DNA of 64,000 nt from a bacterium 1XD8-76 (GTDB taxonomy: Bacteria > Bacillota > Clostridia > Lachnospirales > Lachnospiraceae). Made by a program: the position numbers and the translations under genes. A model generated the notes under the pieces. It saw only the letters and a program-made list of their open reading frames with translations, made no database searches and was not told the DNA's origin. How positions within the stretch are numbered: position 1 is the stretch's first letter; each line of letters opens with the position of its first letter. Shown one piece after another: positions 31,899-40,082 of this stretch. The stretch is taken from contig RAZE01000006.1 in NCBI GenBank assembly GCA_003611955.1, positions 1-64,000 of the forward strand, written 5' to 3'.

Positions 31899-33376
31899 AG
31901 CGCCTCCTGTATCTCCTGCATTTTTTTCGATAATTTCAAATACTTTTCCATACAATGACCGTATATCTCATGCCGCTCTCTGTCCGGCTTCTGCACTCTT
32001 GTGATGCGGATGGTGCGGTTTACCGCCTCCTCATAATCCCTGTAGACTCCGCAGCCGACACCGGCCAACAGAGCCGCCCCCAGGGTCGTCGCCGTATCGG
32101 ATGCCGGCACCTGTATGGTCTTTCCCGTCACATCCGCCTTGATCTGCGTCCAGAGCAGGGAATTGGCGGAACCGCCCATGGCGTTCATCACATCCACGCA
32201 GGCGCCCGTCTCCTTCGCCGTCCTTAGATTGTGTTCCAGGGAAAAGGCAACGCCCTCCAGCAGAGCTCGGATCATATGGCCTCTCGTCTTGTCATAGGAG
32301 AGTCCGTAGAAAACCCCTTTCGCATCCGGATTCCAGATCGGTGAACGCTCCCCCGCCATGTAGGGAAGAAACAGAACCCCCTCCGCTCCCGCCGACACGT
32401 TTTCGGCCTCCGCGGTCAGTTCATCAAAGCTCATCCCCTTCCCCAGCTCCTGTCTGAACCACTTTAACACACCGCCGCCTCCCACGGTCCCCCCCTGCAA
32501 AAGCCACCGACCGGGAACCACGTGCGTTCCCAGAATCAGTTTTCTGTGTGCCAGCGCCCTGTCGGTACAGATGCTCATTCCGCCCGCCTGGCCCCCCTGC
32601 TCCTGGGTTTGACCGACCTGGTATACCCCCGCTCCCAGCGTCCCGCAGGCGGCGTCAAGTCCTCCTGCCACCACCGGCGTTCCCGCCCTCAGGCCCGTGA
32701 TCTTCGCCGCCTCCTCCGTCACTTCTCCGATGATCTCATCACAGCCGGACAACGGCGGGACCAGTTCCTGTGTAAGTCCAAGCTTATTCGCCAGCTCCTC
32801 CCGGTATGTAAGACGATTCATGTCAAAAAAATGGATTCCGTAGCCCTGGGAATAATCTTGACTCATTTGGTCAGTAAGCCGATAGGCAATATAGCTGTTG
32901 CTCTGCAGGAAGCGGTAGGTCTTTTGAAAAATATCCGGCCTCTCCTGTTTAAACCACAGCATCTTCGGCGTGGAATAGGAGGGAAGAAACTCATTTCCCG
33001 CCGCCTCGAAGAGCTCGTCCGCAAAAGATTCCTTTTTTACCCTCCCGCAGATTTCTCTGGCTCTCGTATCCATCCAGATCGGCGTCCGGTCCAGCACTCT
33101 GCCTTCCCGGTCTACTGGAATCGCCGACCAGCTCTGACCGTCCACACCGATGCCGCAAATTTCCTCCGCGGACACTTCCTCCGCTTCCAGCACGCTGCGG
33201 ATCCCCCGGCAGATCGCATCCCACCACTCTTCCGGGTCCTGCTCCGCCCATCCGCTCTTCGGATAGTACACCGGATAGTCCCTGTTCGCCTGCGCCAGAA
33301 CCCGTCCCTCCTCATCAAAGACTGCCACCTTACAGGCCGAAGTCCCTATATCGATCCCCAACAACAATTTACTCAT
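31895..33376 (-). CDS. FGGY-family ketose kinase (xylulokinase-like)
   Basis: 493 residues from the ATG at 33376, chosen because GGAGGG stands just upstream; an ATG four codons earlier overlaps that site. Two actin-like ATPase domains: FGGY_N with LLGIDIGTSACK and GIGVDGQSW, and FGGY_C with VVAGGLDAACGTLGAG and AMGGSANSLLWTQIKADVTG. It resembles xylulokinases most; the Asp of GGLDA is the likely base. Operon partners suggest a ketose such as D-tagatose or D-xylulose. First structural gene under the LacI promoter and operators. Confidence 0.82.
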   Translation of the reverse strand: MSKLLLGIDIGTSACKVAVFDEEGRVLAQANRDYPVYYPKSGWAEQDPEEWWDAICRGIRSVLEAEEVSAEEICGIGVDGQSWSAIPVDREGRVLDRTPIWMDTRAREICGRVKKESFADELFEAAGNEFLPSYSTPKMLWFKQERPDIFQKTYRFLQSNSYIAYRLTDQMSQDYSQGYGIHFFDMNRLTYREELANKLGLTQELVPPLSGCDEIIGEVTEEAAKITGLRAGTPVVAGGLDAACGTLGAGVYQVGQTQEQGGQAGGMSICTDRALAHRKLILGTHVVPGRWLLQGGTVGGGGVLKWFRQELGKGMSFDELTAEAENVSAGAEGVLFLPYMAGERSPIWNPDAKGVFYGLSYDKTRGHMIRALLEGVAFSLEHNLRTAKETGACVDVMNAMGGSANSLLWTQIKADVTGKTIQVPASDTATTLGAALLAGVGCGVYRDYEEAVNRTIRITRVQKPDRERHEIYGHCMEKYLKLSKKMQEIQEAL

Positions 33377-33390
33377 ACAACCCTCCATCA

Positions 33391-33406
33391 GGCTAAACGT
33401 TTCGCT
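33391..33406. promoter_or_regulatory. LacI-type operator O2 (downstream of promoter)
   Basis: GGCTAAACGTTTCGCT, a variant of the palindrome AGCGAAACGTTTCGCT, in the 5' leader of the kinase gene about 18-33 nt past the predicted start site, where bound repressor would block elongation. Confidence 0.75.
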
Positions 33407-33430
33407 TTCATTTTCTTCTATTTATTCTAG

Positions 33431-33459
33431 ATTATAGTACAACCATTTCCTCATGTCAA
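33431..33459 (-). promoter_or_regulatory. Consensus promoter of the kinase-dehydrogenase-reductase operon
   Basis: TTGACA (33459-33454), exactly 17 nt, TATAAT (33436-33431): a perfect consensus promoter, flanked on both sides by repressor operators. Such a strong promoter needs tight repression. Confidence 0.92.
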
Positions 33460-33464
33460 TAATT

Positions 33465-34490
33465 TTAAGCGAAACGTTTCGCTATTTCTCCCCCCAACTT
33501 TGCGACGGAATCCCCCTCGCTGACGCGGGTCCCCAGCACGATCTCCATCGCCATCTCCCGCTGTCCGCTCCCGATACGTTCCAGGAGCAGCTCCACCGCC
33601 TTTTCCCCCATCTCCTTCATCGGCTGTACCACCATGTGCAGTCTGGGATGGATCACATGGGACATGATCAGGTCGTCGAATCCCATCAGCGAAATATCTT
33701 CCGGACAATGAAGTTTTGTCCTGTTAAGCGCCATCACCGCCCCCAGCGCCAGCTCATAGTTTGTCATAAACACCGCGGTGGGCCGCTCCTTCAGAGACAA
33801 CAGTCTGCCCATCCCCTCAAACCCGAATTCGATGGAATGGGTGCCCGCCGCACAGAGCCCCTCCTGCGGTTCCGCCCCCGCCTCCCGCAGCGCATCTCCA
33901 TATCCTTTATAGCGCTCCTCACCGGTATACTCCGAGTGGGAACAGATGATCCCAATCCTTCTATGACCGTTTTGCAGCAGAAATCTCACCGCCTGTGCCG
34001 CCGCTCTTCGATTGTCGATCCGGACACAGTCAAAAGAGGCGTCTTCCGAAGGCCTGTCGATCAACACCACCGGTATCTTCGCCTTCCTCGCCGCTTTCAG
34101 GCAATCCGTCTTCGTGGAAACCGGAAGCGCAATAATGCCGTCCACCTTTTTCCCGATCAAAAAATTAACATTCTCCGCCTCGATTTTCGGATCGTCGCAG
34201 GAATCACAGATCATCAGGCCATATCCTGCTTTCCTCAGGCTGTTTCCGATATGCCGCAGCAGTGTTCCGTTAAAAATGCTCTCCACACTGTAGGCGAGCA
34301 CCCCCACCGTCCGGGTGCGGTTCGTCACTAACCCTCTGGCGATCTCATTCACCTCATAGTGGAGCTCTTTGATTGCCGCCTCAATTTTTATCCGGTTCTC
34401 CGGCAGCACATTCCCGCCGTTCAAATATTTTGAGATCGTCGCCAAAGACAATCCTGTCCGCTCTTTTATATCCCGAATCGTTGCTGCCAT
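33465..34490 (-). CDS. LacI/GalR family transcriptional repressor
   Basis: A 341-residue repressor. The N-terminal helix-turn-helix is TIRDIKERTGLSLATISKYLNGG (residues 3-25) with the hinge helix near 50; the remainder is a periplasmic-binding-protein-like sensor core (TVGVLAYSVES..., VDGIIALPVSTK, GFDDLIMSHVIHPRLHMVVQP). It should bind the AGCGAAACGTTTCGCT palindromes at 33391, 33468 and 34507, controlling the downstream operon and itself. The effector is unknown; a tagatose or galactitol derivative is plausible. AAGGAG stands ahead of the ATG. The C-terminal AKRFA is forced by the embedded operator. Confidence 0.9.
   Translation of the reverse strand: MAATIRDIKERTGLSLATISKYLNGGNVLPENRIKIEAAIKELHYEVNEIARGLVTNRTRTVGVLAYSVESIFNGTLLRHIGNSLRKAGYGLMICDSCDDPKIEAENVNFLIGKKVDGIIALPVSTKTDCLKAARKAKIPVVLIDRPSEDASFDCVRIDNRRAAAQAVRFLLQNGHRRIGIICSHSEYTGEERYKGYGDALREAGAEPQEGLCAAGTHSIEFGFEGMGRLLSLKERPTAVFMTNYELALGAVMALNRTKLHCPEDISLMGFDDLIMSHVIHPRLHMVVQPMKEMGEKAVELLLERIGSGQREMAMEIVLGTRVSEGDSVAKLGGEIAKRFA
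33468..33483. promoter_or_regulatory. LacI-type operator O1 inside the 3' end of the repressor gene
   Basis: Perfect 16-bp palindrome AGCGAAACGTTTCGCT. It covers the last codons of the repressor gene, encoding Ala-Lys-Arg-Phe-Ala before the stop. It lies just upstream of the -35 box of the operon promoter; its centre is 77 bp from O2. Confidence 0.85.
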
Positions 34491-34506
34491 ACCTGCTCCT
34501 TTTTAA

Positions 34507-34538
34507 AGCGAAACGTTTCGCTCTTTTTCGTTATTATA
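34507..34538 (-). promoter_or_regulatory. Repressor gene promoter -10 region with operator O3
   Basis: Perfect palindrome AGCGAAACGTTTCGCT at 34507-34522 lies immediately downstream of a TATAAT box (34538-34533), over the likely start site, so the repressor should control itself. The -35 region is not clearly recognisable. Confidence 0.75.
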
Positions 34539-34561
34539 CCCTATTCCGCACCAAAAGAAAA

Positions 34562-34595
34562 GAGTCGGAAAAATCTTTACGATTCTTTCCGACTC
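34562..34595 (-). terminator. Terminator downstream of the DUF1540 gene
   Basis: Arms GAGTCGGAAA (34562-34571) and TTTCCGACTC (34586-34595), then TCTTTTCTTTT on the minus strand. It separates the DUF1540 gene from the LacI gene. Confidence 0.82.
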
Positions 34596-34709
34596 ATTCC
34601 GGCTTACAAGATTCCCAGCCTGTAAGCAATTCCCCTTTTACAAGAACATCATACCTCATAAAGTGCTACCGAAGCGTTACTCCAAAAGGGAAAAACACAA
34701 AATATTGAT

Positions 34710-35027
34710 TTATTTTTCCTTAAAAGTAGCACATGTTGTTTCTCTGCAGTTGTCAGCACCGCATCCTTTGATGTCCACATGATCCGCATAGCACTTATAA
34801 TTTGTGTTGTAAATGCATTTATCGGCCTCACAGTCAATACTGATCGTCCTGCTCGGATGTGCTATGGCACTTGTGAAAACCCCCGCGTCGCTTCTGTCCC
34901 TGAAGCTCTCGCAGCAGGTGTCATCCTTGCGGCAGGCATGTTTTCCCGCCACCATAATGTCCCCCTTGCAGCAGTACCTGTCATTGTTGTAGGTACAATT
35001 TTCCACGGAACAACGCAATTCAGCCAT
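34710..35027 (-). CDS. DUF1540 protein with two Cys-rich repeats
   Basis: A 105-residue soluble protein with two copies of the DUF1540 motif: residues 4-42 (CSVENCTYNNDRYCCKGDIMV...CRKDDTCCESF) and 64-102 (CEADKCIYNTNYKCYADHVDI...CGADNCRETTCATF). The Cys spacing suggests a small metal-binding or redox unit. The family is common in Clostridia and its function is not established. AGGAGG precedes the ATG. Single-gene unit with its own terminator. Confidence 0.88.
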   Translation of the reverse strand: MAELRCSVENCTYNNDRYCCKGDIMVAGKHACRKDDTCCESFRDRSDAGVFTSAIAHPSRTISIDCEADKCIYNTNYKCYADHVDIKGCGADNCRETTCATFKEK

Positions 35028-35134
35028 CTCTCTACCTCCTGTTTCTATTCATTCTTTACAAAATCAGTATGAGCAGATTTCCCGTAATTTATGCTGTCAT
35101 TTTGTTTTCCTTTCCATAAACAAGAAACAGAAAA

Positions 35135-35171
35135 AAAGACTGAAGCTGCCATATCCGACTGCTCAGTCTTT
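35135..35171 (-). terminator. Terminator of thrS
   Basis: Stem AGACTGAAGC with GCTCAGTCT (one bulged A), then TTTTTTT on the minus strand, about 30 nt beyond thrS. Confidence 0.82.
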
Positions 35172-35202
35172 TCTTCTGAGGACAATAATATTTTTAATTT
35201 TT

Positions 35203-37158
35203 TTACTTCTCCTGCACTTCCTGCCGGATCTCCTTTGTCCGGATTTCCTTGCATATCTGGTCAATAAATTCAGCGATCGGCTTTGCGCCCTCATCCCCGG
35301 CAAAGCGGCTTCTCACGGACACTGTCCCGTTTTCCGCCTCCTGTCCGCCTACCACAAGCATATAGGGCAGCTTCGCAAGCCTCGCCTCGCGGATCTTAAA
35401 GCCGATCTTTTCAGAGCGGGCATCCACCTCCGCAAGCACGCCGTTTGCCTTCAGCTCGCCGCACACCTTCCGCGCGTACTCCTCATATTTATCTGAGATC
35501 GGCAGAACCCTCACCTGCACAGGACAGAGCCATGTCGGGAATTTGCCCTCATACTTTTCGATCAGCCACGCTAACGTCCTCTCATAACAGCCCATGGAAG
35601 TCCTGTGGATAATATAGGGACGTACCTTGTCTCCGTTCTGGTCGATATAGTACATATCAAACTGTGCCGCCAGCAGCGCATCCCACTGGACCGTGATCAT
35701 GGTATCTTCCTTGCTGTACACATTCTTTGTGTTGATATCCACCTTCGGTCCGTAGAACGCGGCCTCGCCCACATCCTCCACAAAGGGAATCTGCAGCTCC
35801 TGCATAATACTGCGGATATGCCCTTCCGTCTCCTCCCAGACTTCCGGCTCACCGATATATTTTTCCCTGTTCTCAGGATCCCATTTGGAGAGATGGTATG
35901 TCACATCCTCCTCCACACCCAGCGTTTTCAGACAATGCTGGGCGAGGGCGATACATCTCTTAAACTCCTCCACCATCTGGTCCGGCCTTACGATCAGATG
36001 CCCCTCGGAGATCGTGAACTGCCGCACCCTGGTCAGACCGTGCATCTCGCCGGAATCCTCATTTCGGAACAGTGTGGAAGTCTCGCCGTAGCGCAGCGGC
36101 AGATCCCTGTAGGAGTGCTGCGTCGCCTTGTACACAAAATACTGGAACGGGCAGGTCATCGGACGCAGAGCAAACACTTCTTTATCCTTCTCTTCATCAC
36201 CCAGAACAAACATGCCTTCCTTATAATGATCCCAGTGACCGGAGAGCTTATACAGATCGCTCTTTGCCATCAGAGGAGTCTTTGTCCGGATATAGCCCCA
36301 CTCGTTATCCTCCAGGTCCTCGATCCAGCGCTGCATCGTCTGAATCATCTTTGCCCCCTTGGGCATCAGAAGCGGCAGTCCCTGCCCGATCACATCCACC
36401 GTGGTGAACAGCTCCATCTCGCGCCCCAGTTTATTGTGATCGCGGAGTTTGATATTCTCCAGATATTCCAGATACTCTGCCAGCTCCTCCTTCTTATTGA
36501 ATGCTGTGCCGTATATCCTCTGGAGCATCGCTCTGTCAGAATCCCCTCTCCAGTATGCGCCGGAAGAGGAGGTCAGTTTAAACGCTTTGATTCCCTTTGT
36601 TGTCATCAGATGAGGGCCCGCGCACAGGTCCACAAAACCGCCCTGATCATAGAATGATATCTCTGCATCCTCCGGCAGATCCCGGATCAGTTCCACTTTA
36701 TAGGGCTCATTTCTCTCCTCCATAAACCGGATCGCCTCATCCCTCGGCAGCGTAAACTTCTTTAACTCATGTCCTTCCTTGATGATCTTTTTCATCTCCG
36801 CCTCGATCTTATCCAGATCCTCCCGCGAGAAAGGCTCATGATCAAAATCATAATAATACCCGGTATCGATGCTCGGGCCGATCGCCAGTTTCGCCTCGGG
36901 AAACAGTCTCTTCACCGCCTCCGCCATCACGTGGGACGCCGTATGACGCACCACCCGCAGCCCCTCCTCGTCATTTGCCGTCAGAATATTCAGCTCGCAG
37001 TCCTCCTCTATCGGAGTGCGCAGATCCGCCACCTGACCGTTTATCTCACCGGCGCAGGCCGCCCTCGCCAACCCCTCGCTGATATCCTTCGCGATCTCAA
37101 TGATGCTGATACCCGCCTCATACTCTTTGACGCTTCCGTCTTTCAATGTGATCTTCAT
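35203..37158 (-). CDS. thrS: Threonyl-tRNA synthetase
   Basis: A 651-residue class II synthetase with all usual parts: TGS domain (1-60), editing domain with HTASHVMAEAVKRLFP and the CAGPH segment, catalytic core with class II motif 2 (RFRNED-like TLFRNEDSGEMHGLTRVRQF), motif 3 (IHRTSMGCYERTLAWLIE) and the C-terminal anticodon-binding domain (PVQVRVLPIS). Length is normal. It charges tRNA-Thr and removes Ser mischarged onto it. A T-box leader upstream links expression to uncharged tRNA-Thr. The small membrane protein gene ends five nt upstream. Confidence 0.98.
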   Translation of the reverse strand: MKITLKDGSVKEYEAGISIIEIAKDISEGLARAACAGEINGQVADLRTPIEEDCELNILTANDEEGLRVVRHTASHVMAEAVKRLFPEAKLAIGPSIDTGYYYDFDHEPFSREDLDKIEAEMKKIIKEGHELKKFTLPRDEAIRFMEERNEPYKVELIRDLPEDAEISFYDQGGFVDLCAGPHLMTTKGIKAFKLTSSSGAYWRGDSDRAMLQRIYGTAFNKKEELAEYLEYLENIKLRDHNKLGREMELFTTVDVIGQGLPLLMPKGAKMIQTMQRWIEDLEDNEWGYIRTKTPLMAKSDLYKLSGHWDHYKEGMFVLGDEEKDKEVFALRPMTCPFQYFVYKATQHSYRDLPLRYGETSTLFRNEDSGEMHGLTRVRQFTISEGHLIVRPDQMVEEFKRCIALAQHCLKTLGVEEDVTYHLSKWDPENREKYIGEPEVWEETEGHIRSIMQELQIPFVEDVGEAAFYGPKVDINTKNVYSKEDTMITVQWDALLAAQFDMYYIDQNGDKVRPYIIHRTSMGCYERTLAWLIEKYEGKFPTWLCPVQVRVLPISDKYEEYARKVCGELKANGVLAEVDARSEKIGFKIREARLAKLPYMLVVGGQEAENGTVSVRSRFAGDEGAKPIAEFIDQICKEIRTKEIRQEVQEK

Positions 37159-37163
37159 GTGAT

Positions 37164-37520
37164 TTATTCCTCCTTCTCCGGCATCGTCTCCGGCTCCCCG
37201 AAGCGTATCCGCTCCGGCTTTTCCTCTTTTTTCTTCTCTCCGGCGCTCTCCTCGTCCTTCCTGTGATCGCCTGCGCCGCCCTCGTACTCTCCCCTCTGCA
37301 TTGCCCTAAGGGAAGAAAATATAATGACCGCCCCAATCACGGCAAACAAGATGATTGCCCCGGTAAACGCGATCTTTTCCGCTCCCTGTATCGCATCGGC
37401 ACTGCTGTAAATACTGTAGGCAAGGTACAGCAGATATCCGCCCGCCGCGGTGCGAAAGACTAACCCCATATGGGTCGGGAGCCCGCTTCGCTTTTTCTTA
37501 TTGTCCTTCTGACTATCCAT
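37164..37520 (-). CDS. Small two-helix membrane protein co-transcribed with thrS
   Basis: A 118-residue protein of unrecognised family. A Lys/Asp-rich N-terminus is followed by membrane helices at about residues 20-40 (VFRTAAGGYLLYLAYSIYSS) and 48-70 (IAFTGAIILFAVIGAVIIFSSL), then a highly charged cytoplasmic tail (EKKKEEKPERIRFGEPETMPEKEE). The gene lies between the T-box leader and thrS with only 5 nt to thrS, so it responds to threonine-tRNA charging. Function unknown; the position may simply reflect operon rearrangement. Confidence 0.78.
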   Translation of the reverse strand: MDSQKDNKKKRSGLPTHMGLVFRTAAGGYLLYLAYSIYSSADAIQGAEKIAFTGAIILFAVIGAVIIFSSLRAMQRGEYEGGAGDHRKDEESAGEKKKEEKPERIRFGEPETMPEKEE

Positions 37521-37566
37521 CTTCTCCTCCTCTTTCCATTTTCACATCGCCTCACAGGACACAGTC

Positions 37567-37837
37567 AAAAAATCCCATGCACTACGACATGTAATGCATG
37601 GGACGTAAATTACGCGGTTCCACCCTGCTTGCCCCGGCCAAACAGCTCAAGCCGGAACCTCTCATTCTGCCCGTAACGCAGGCCTGCGGACCGGATTAGG
37701 GTCACTCCGAGGTGGTCTTCCCATGTGCTCCCGCAGAAGAACTTTCAGCTCAGAACCCGAAGCTAAGAAACCTCCGGTCCCGGTTCTTCTCTCTGTGTAC
37801 ATTCTGCACAGGTACTCGTCTCATCAACGTTTTGTAT
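37567..37837 (-). ncRNA. T-box riboswitch, threonine-type, with terminator
   Basis: The T-box sequence AGGGTGGAACCGCG is at 37626-37613, followed by a terminator (arms CCCATGCA/TGCATGGG at 37602-37574 and TTTTTT). The leader upstream holds the stem I region; in its 3' side GAAGACCACC (37720-37711) places ACC, a threonine codon, at 37716-37714 where the specifier triplet is expected. Uncharged tRNA-Thr should pair with it and with the T-box bulge to allow readthrough into the membrane-protein gene and thrS. The specifier assignment is by position and by downstream gene. Confidence 0.92.
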
Positions 37838-37843
37838 GCTCCT

Positions 37844-37872
37844 ATTCTACTCTCAAAAATCTGTTCTGTAAA
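37844..37872 (-). promoter_or_regulatory. Promoter of the T-box/thrS operon
   Basis: TTTACA (37872-37867), 17-nt spacer, TAGAAT (37849-37844). Start near 37837, just before stem I. Confidence 0.8.
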
Positions 37873-37897
37873 GTGTATTTTTCAGGAAAGTTTTTCA

Positions 37898-37927
37898 TTG
37901 ACGTTCGATATGTGTATATCATATAAT
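37898..37927 (+). promoter_or_regulatory. Promoter of the FIST-chemoreceptor operon
   Basis: TTGACG (37898-37903), 18-nt spacer, TATAAT (37922-37927). Divergent from the T-box promoter, with 25 bp between the -35 boxes. Confidence 0.8.
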
Positions 37928-37989
37928 AATTTCTGTAAAAAGATAAATTTTTATATATATCACTACTAAATACAGAAAGGAACCTCACA

Positions 37990-39045
37990 ATGAAACAAAG
38001 TTTTGGAATGGATCCTCGCGGCGATTTAAAGGCGGCGGCCCGTGGGATCAACAGGCCCCAGCTGCTCATGTTGTTTTCCAATGCCGACCAGTTTGAAACA
38101 CATGTCCGGGAGCTGGAGACAATGTTTCCCGGAGTGCCGAGCATCGGATGTATCGGCATGAGTTATGACACGAAAATTGTGGAAAAAGGCGTGGGCATTA
38201 TCGCCCTTTCGGATGGCGTGCTGGCAGCTGCCAACGTGCTGGAGCACGTGTCCACCATGCCCGCAAAATATATCAGTCGTCTGGAGGAGGATGTCAAAAC
38301 GGTCGATGCCTCCAAAAATAACACCATATGCATCGACTTCTGCACCGGCAACGATGCCTGTGTTCTGACCACCATCTACTCTGTCTTAAAGCGCAGAGAT
38401 ATTTCTCTGGTCGGCGGAACCGGAGATGCGGGAAAAGTTTCCGTCAACGGCAGAATATACCAGGACGCTGTGGTCTATGCCATCGTCAAAAATCTGCACG
38501 GCAAAGTAAAGGCCTACAAAGAGAACATATATCATCAGATGGGAGATTACCGGTTTATCGCCTCCAGAACAAACAAGGAGAAATATATCGTCGGAGCCCT
38601 GAACAACCTCCCCGCAAAACAGGTCTATCAGGACATCCTTCATGTGACCGAAAAAGAGATCACGACACAGACCTTCAAAAACCCTTTCGGCAAACTGAAC
38701 GGGGATGACACCTGCATCATATCCATCAAGGAAGTGGACGGCAATTCTCTCGCCTGCTTCCGCCAGGTAAACGATTCCGACATCCTGGTTCTGCTGGAAC
38801 TCGGGGATTACAAGGAGACTGTCAGAAATACCATCCGCACGATACAGCAGGATTTCCCAAGAATTTCCGCGGTATTTTCCGTCAACTGTCTGTTCCGGTA
38901 TCTTCTGTTCACCGAAAACCAGTATATGCAGGAATACCTGAAAGAAATGGGGAAACTGGGAAAACACGCCGGCTTTGTCGGGTACGGCGAGCACTACAAC
39001 AACCGTTTCGTGAACCAGTCCATGACCTGCGTTGTGTTTGAGTAA
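37990..39045 (+). CDS. FIST-domain sensor protein
   Basis: A 351-residue soluble protein with FIST_N (about 20-190: FSNADQFETHVRELETMFPGVPSIGCIGMSYD..., SLVGGTGDAGK) and FIST_C (about 205-340: YIVGALNNLPAKQVYQDIL..., DSDILVLLELGD, SVNCLFRYLLF, GFVGYGEHYNN). FIST domains are sensory modules thought to bind small ligands such as amino acids. No membrane segment or output domain is present. The downstream chemoreceptor gene starts 19 nt later, so the two probably work together, FIST as sensor and chemoreceptor as signalling unit. AGGAAC precedes the ATG. One of only three plus-strand genes. Confidence 0.9.
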   Translation: MKQSFGMDPRGDLKAAARGINRPQLLMLFSNADQFETHVRELETMFPGVPSIGCIGMSYDTKIVEKGVGIIALSDGVLAAANVLEHVSTMPAKYISRLEEDVKTVDASKNNTICIDFCTGNDACVLTTIYSVLKRRDISLVGGTGDAGKVSVNGRIYQDAVVYAIVKNLHGKVKAYKENIYHQMGDYRFIASRTNKEKYIVGALNNLPAKQVYQDILHVTEKEITTQTFKNPFGKLNGDDTCIISIKEVDGNSLACFRQVNDSDILVLLELGDYKETVRNTIRTIQQDFPRISAVFSVNCLFRYLLFTENQYMQEYLKEMGKLGKHAGFVGYGEHYNNRFVNQSMTCVVFE

Positions 39046-39064
39046 AAATTAGGAGGATTATATT

Positions 39065-40012
39065 ATGCTATTTGGGAAAAAGAGCAGGCAGGAGACAGCT
39101 TCCGCCCCTCAGCACAAAAAAAGCCTGTATCCGGTATTACATATCATAAACTGTCTGAAAGATTACCGCAAAGATCTGATTCAGAAAGAAGTGGACTCCC
39201 TGTGGGAGATCACGGAGATCGGAAATTCTTTCACCAATGTCATCACAGAAACAGAAAATTTTCAGGAAAAACTCATGGAATTCGGGGACAACTTTTCCAG
39301 CATTGAGGAAGTTTCCGGCGAATTTTCAACCGTAAAGGACACGATCACCCAGTCCGTCTCCAACGCCCAGAGCGGCGTCGAAGAATTAAAGGACAGCTCC
39401 ATGCAGGTAAAAGCCTATTTCGATGAGATGGAGCAAACTTTTGAGGACCTCCAGAATGCCGTAGAGCGGATAAAACAGTCCACTTCCAAAATTGTCTCCA
39501 TTGCCGAACAGACCAACATCCTCGCGCTGAATGCTTCCATCGAGGCGGCGCGCGCCGGCGAGCAGGGCCGCGGCTTCGCCGTCGTCGCGACACAGGTCAA
39601 GAAGCTGGTGGATGAGATCAAGGGGCTGACAAGTGATGTGGATGCCGGTATCTTCGACGTCAGGCAGAGTGCCGACCATCTCTTCGGCAATATCACCACC
39701 TCCCAGAGCGCGCTGGATAAAAGTCTTGAGAAAGTGGATGAAACCTATGATACCTTCAATGTGATCATCCGTTCCGCCGAGGGCGCAGGGACCGTACATG
39801 ACGAGATCTCCGGCGTGATTGACGATTCCAAGAGCGCTCTGCAGGCACTGTGCGGATTTTTTGAGCAGATCAAGGAGCGCTACCAGGATGTCATGAAGCA
39901 CATCAAGGACGCCAACGATCTCGGCACCACAAAGAGCGCCATGTTTGAGGATATCGACAACATGATGTCCCAGATTCCTCTGGTCATCGAGGACTACACA
40001 AAGGGAAATTAA
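39065..40012 (+). CDS. Soluble methyl-accepting chemotaxis protein
   Basis: A 315-residue receptor without membrane helices or a recognisable input domain. Residues 45-300 are one long alpha-helical hairpin; the tip that binds CheA/CheW contains [40 protein letters not shown]. The N-terminus ([20 protein letters not shown]) is short. As no sensor domain is present, input is likely supplied by the FIST protein encoded just upstream. No chemotaxis kinase genes lie in the window. AGGAGG precedes the ATG; a terminator follows. Confidence 0.9.
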   Translation: MLFGKKSRQETASAPQHKKSLYPVLHIINCLKDYRKDLIQKEVDSLWEITEIGNSFTNVITETENFQEKLMEFGDNFSSIEEVSGEFSTVKDTITQSVSNAQSGVEELKDSSMQVKAYFDEMEQTFEDLQNAVERIKQSTSKIVSIAEQTNILALNASIEAARAGEQGRGFAVVATQVKKLVDEIKGLTSDVDAGIFDVRQSADHLFGNITTSQSALDKSLEKVDETYDTFNVIIRSAEGAGTVHDEISGVIDDSKSALQALCGFFEQIKERYQDVMKHIKDANDLGTTKSAMFEDIDNMMSQIPLVIEDYTKGN

Positions 40013-40026
40013 AACACACGGAAAAA

Positions 40027-40049
40027 ACGCCCCGCAAAATGCGGAGCGT
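40027..40049. terminator. Bidirectional terminator between convergent operons
   Basis: Stem ACGCCCCGC / GCGGAGCGT with one mismatch; T-runs follow on both strands. It ends the FIST/chemoreceptor operon (plus) and the fucose ABC operon (minus). Confidence 0.9.
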
Positions 40050-40082
40050 TTTTTTGTGCTCAGTATTTATAATCCGTGCAGA

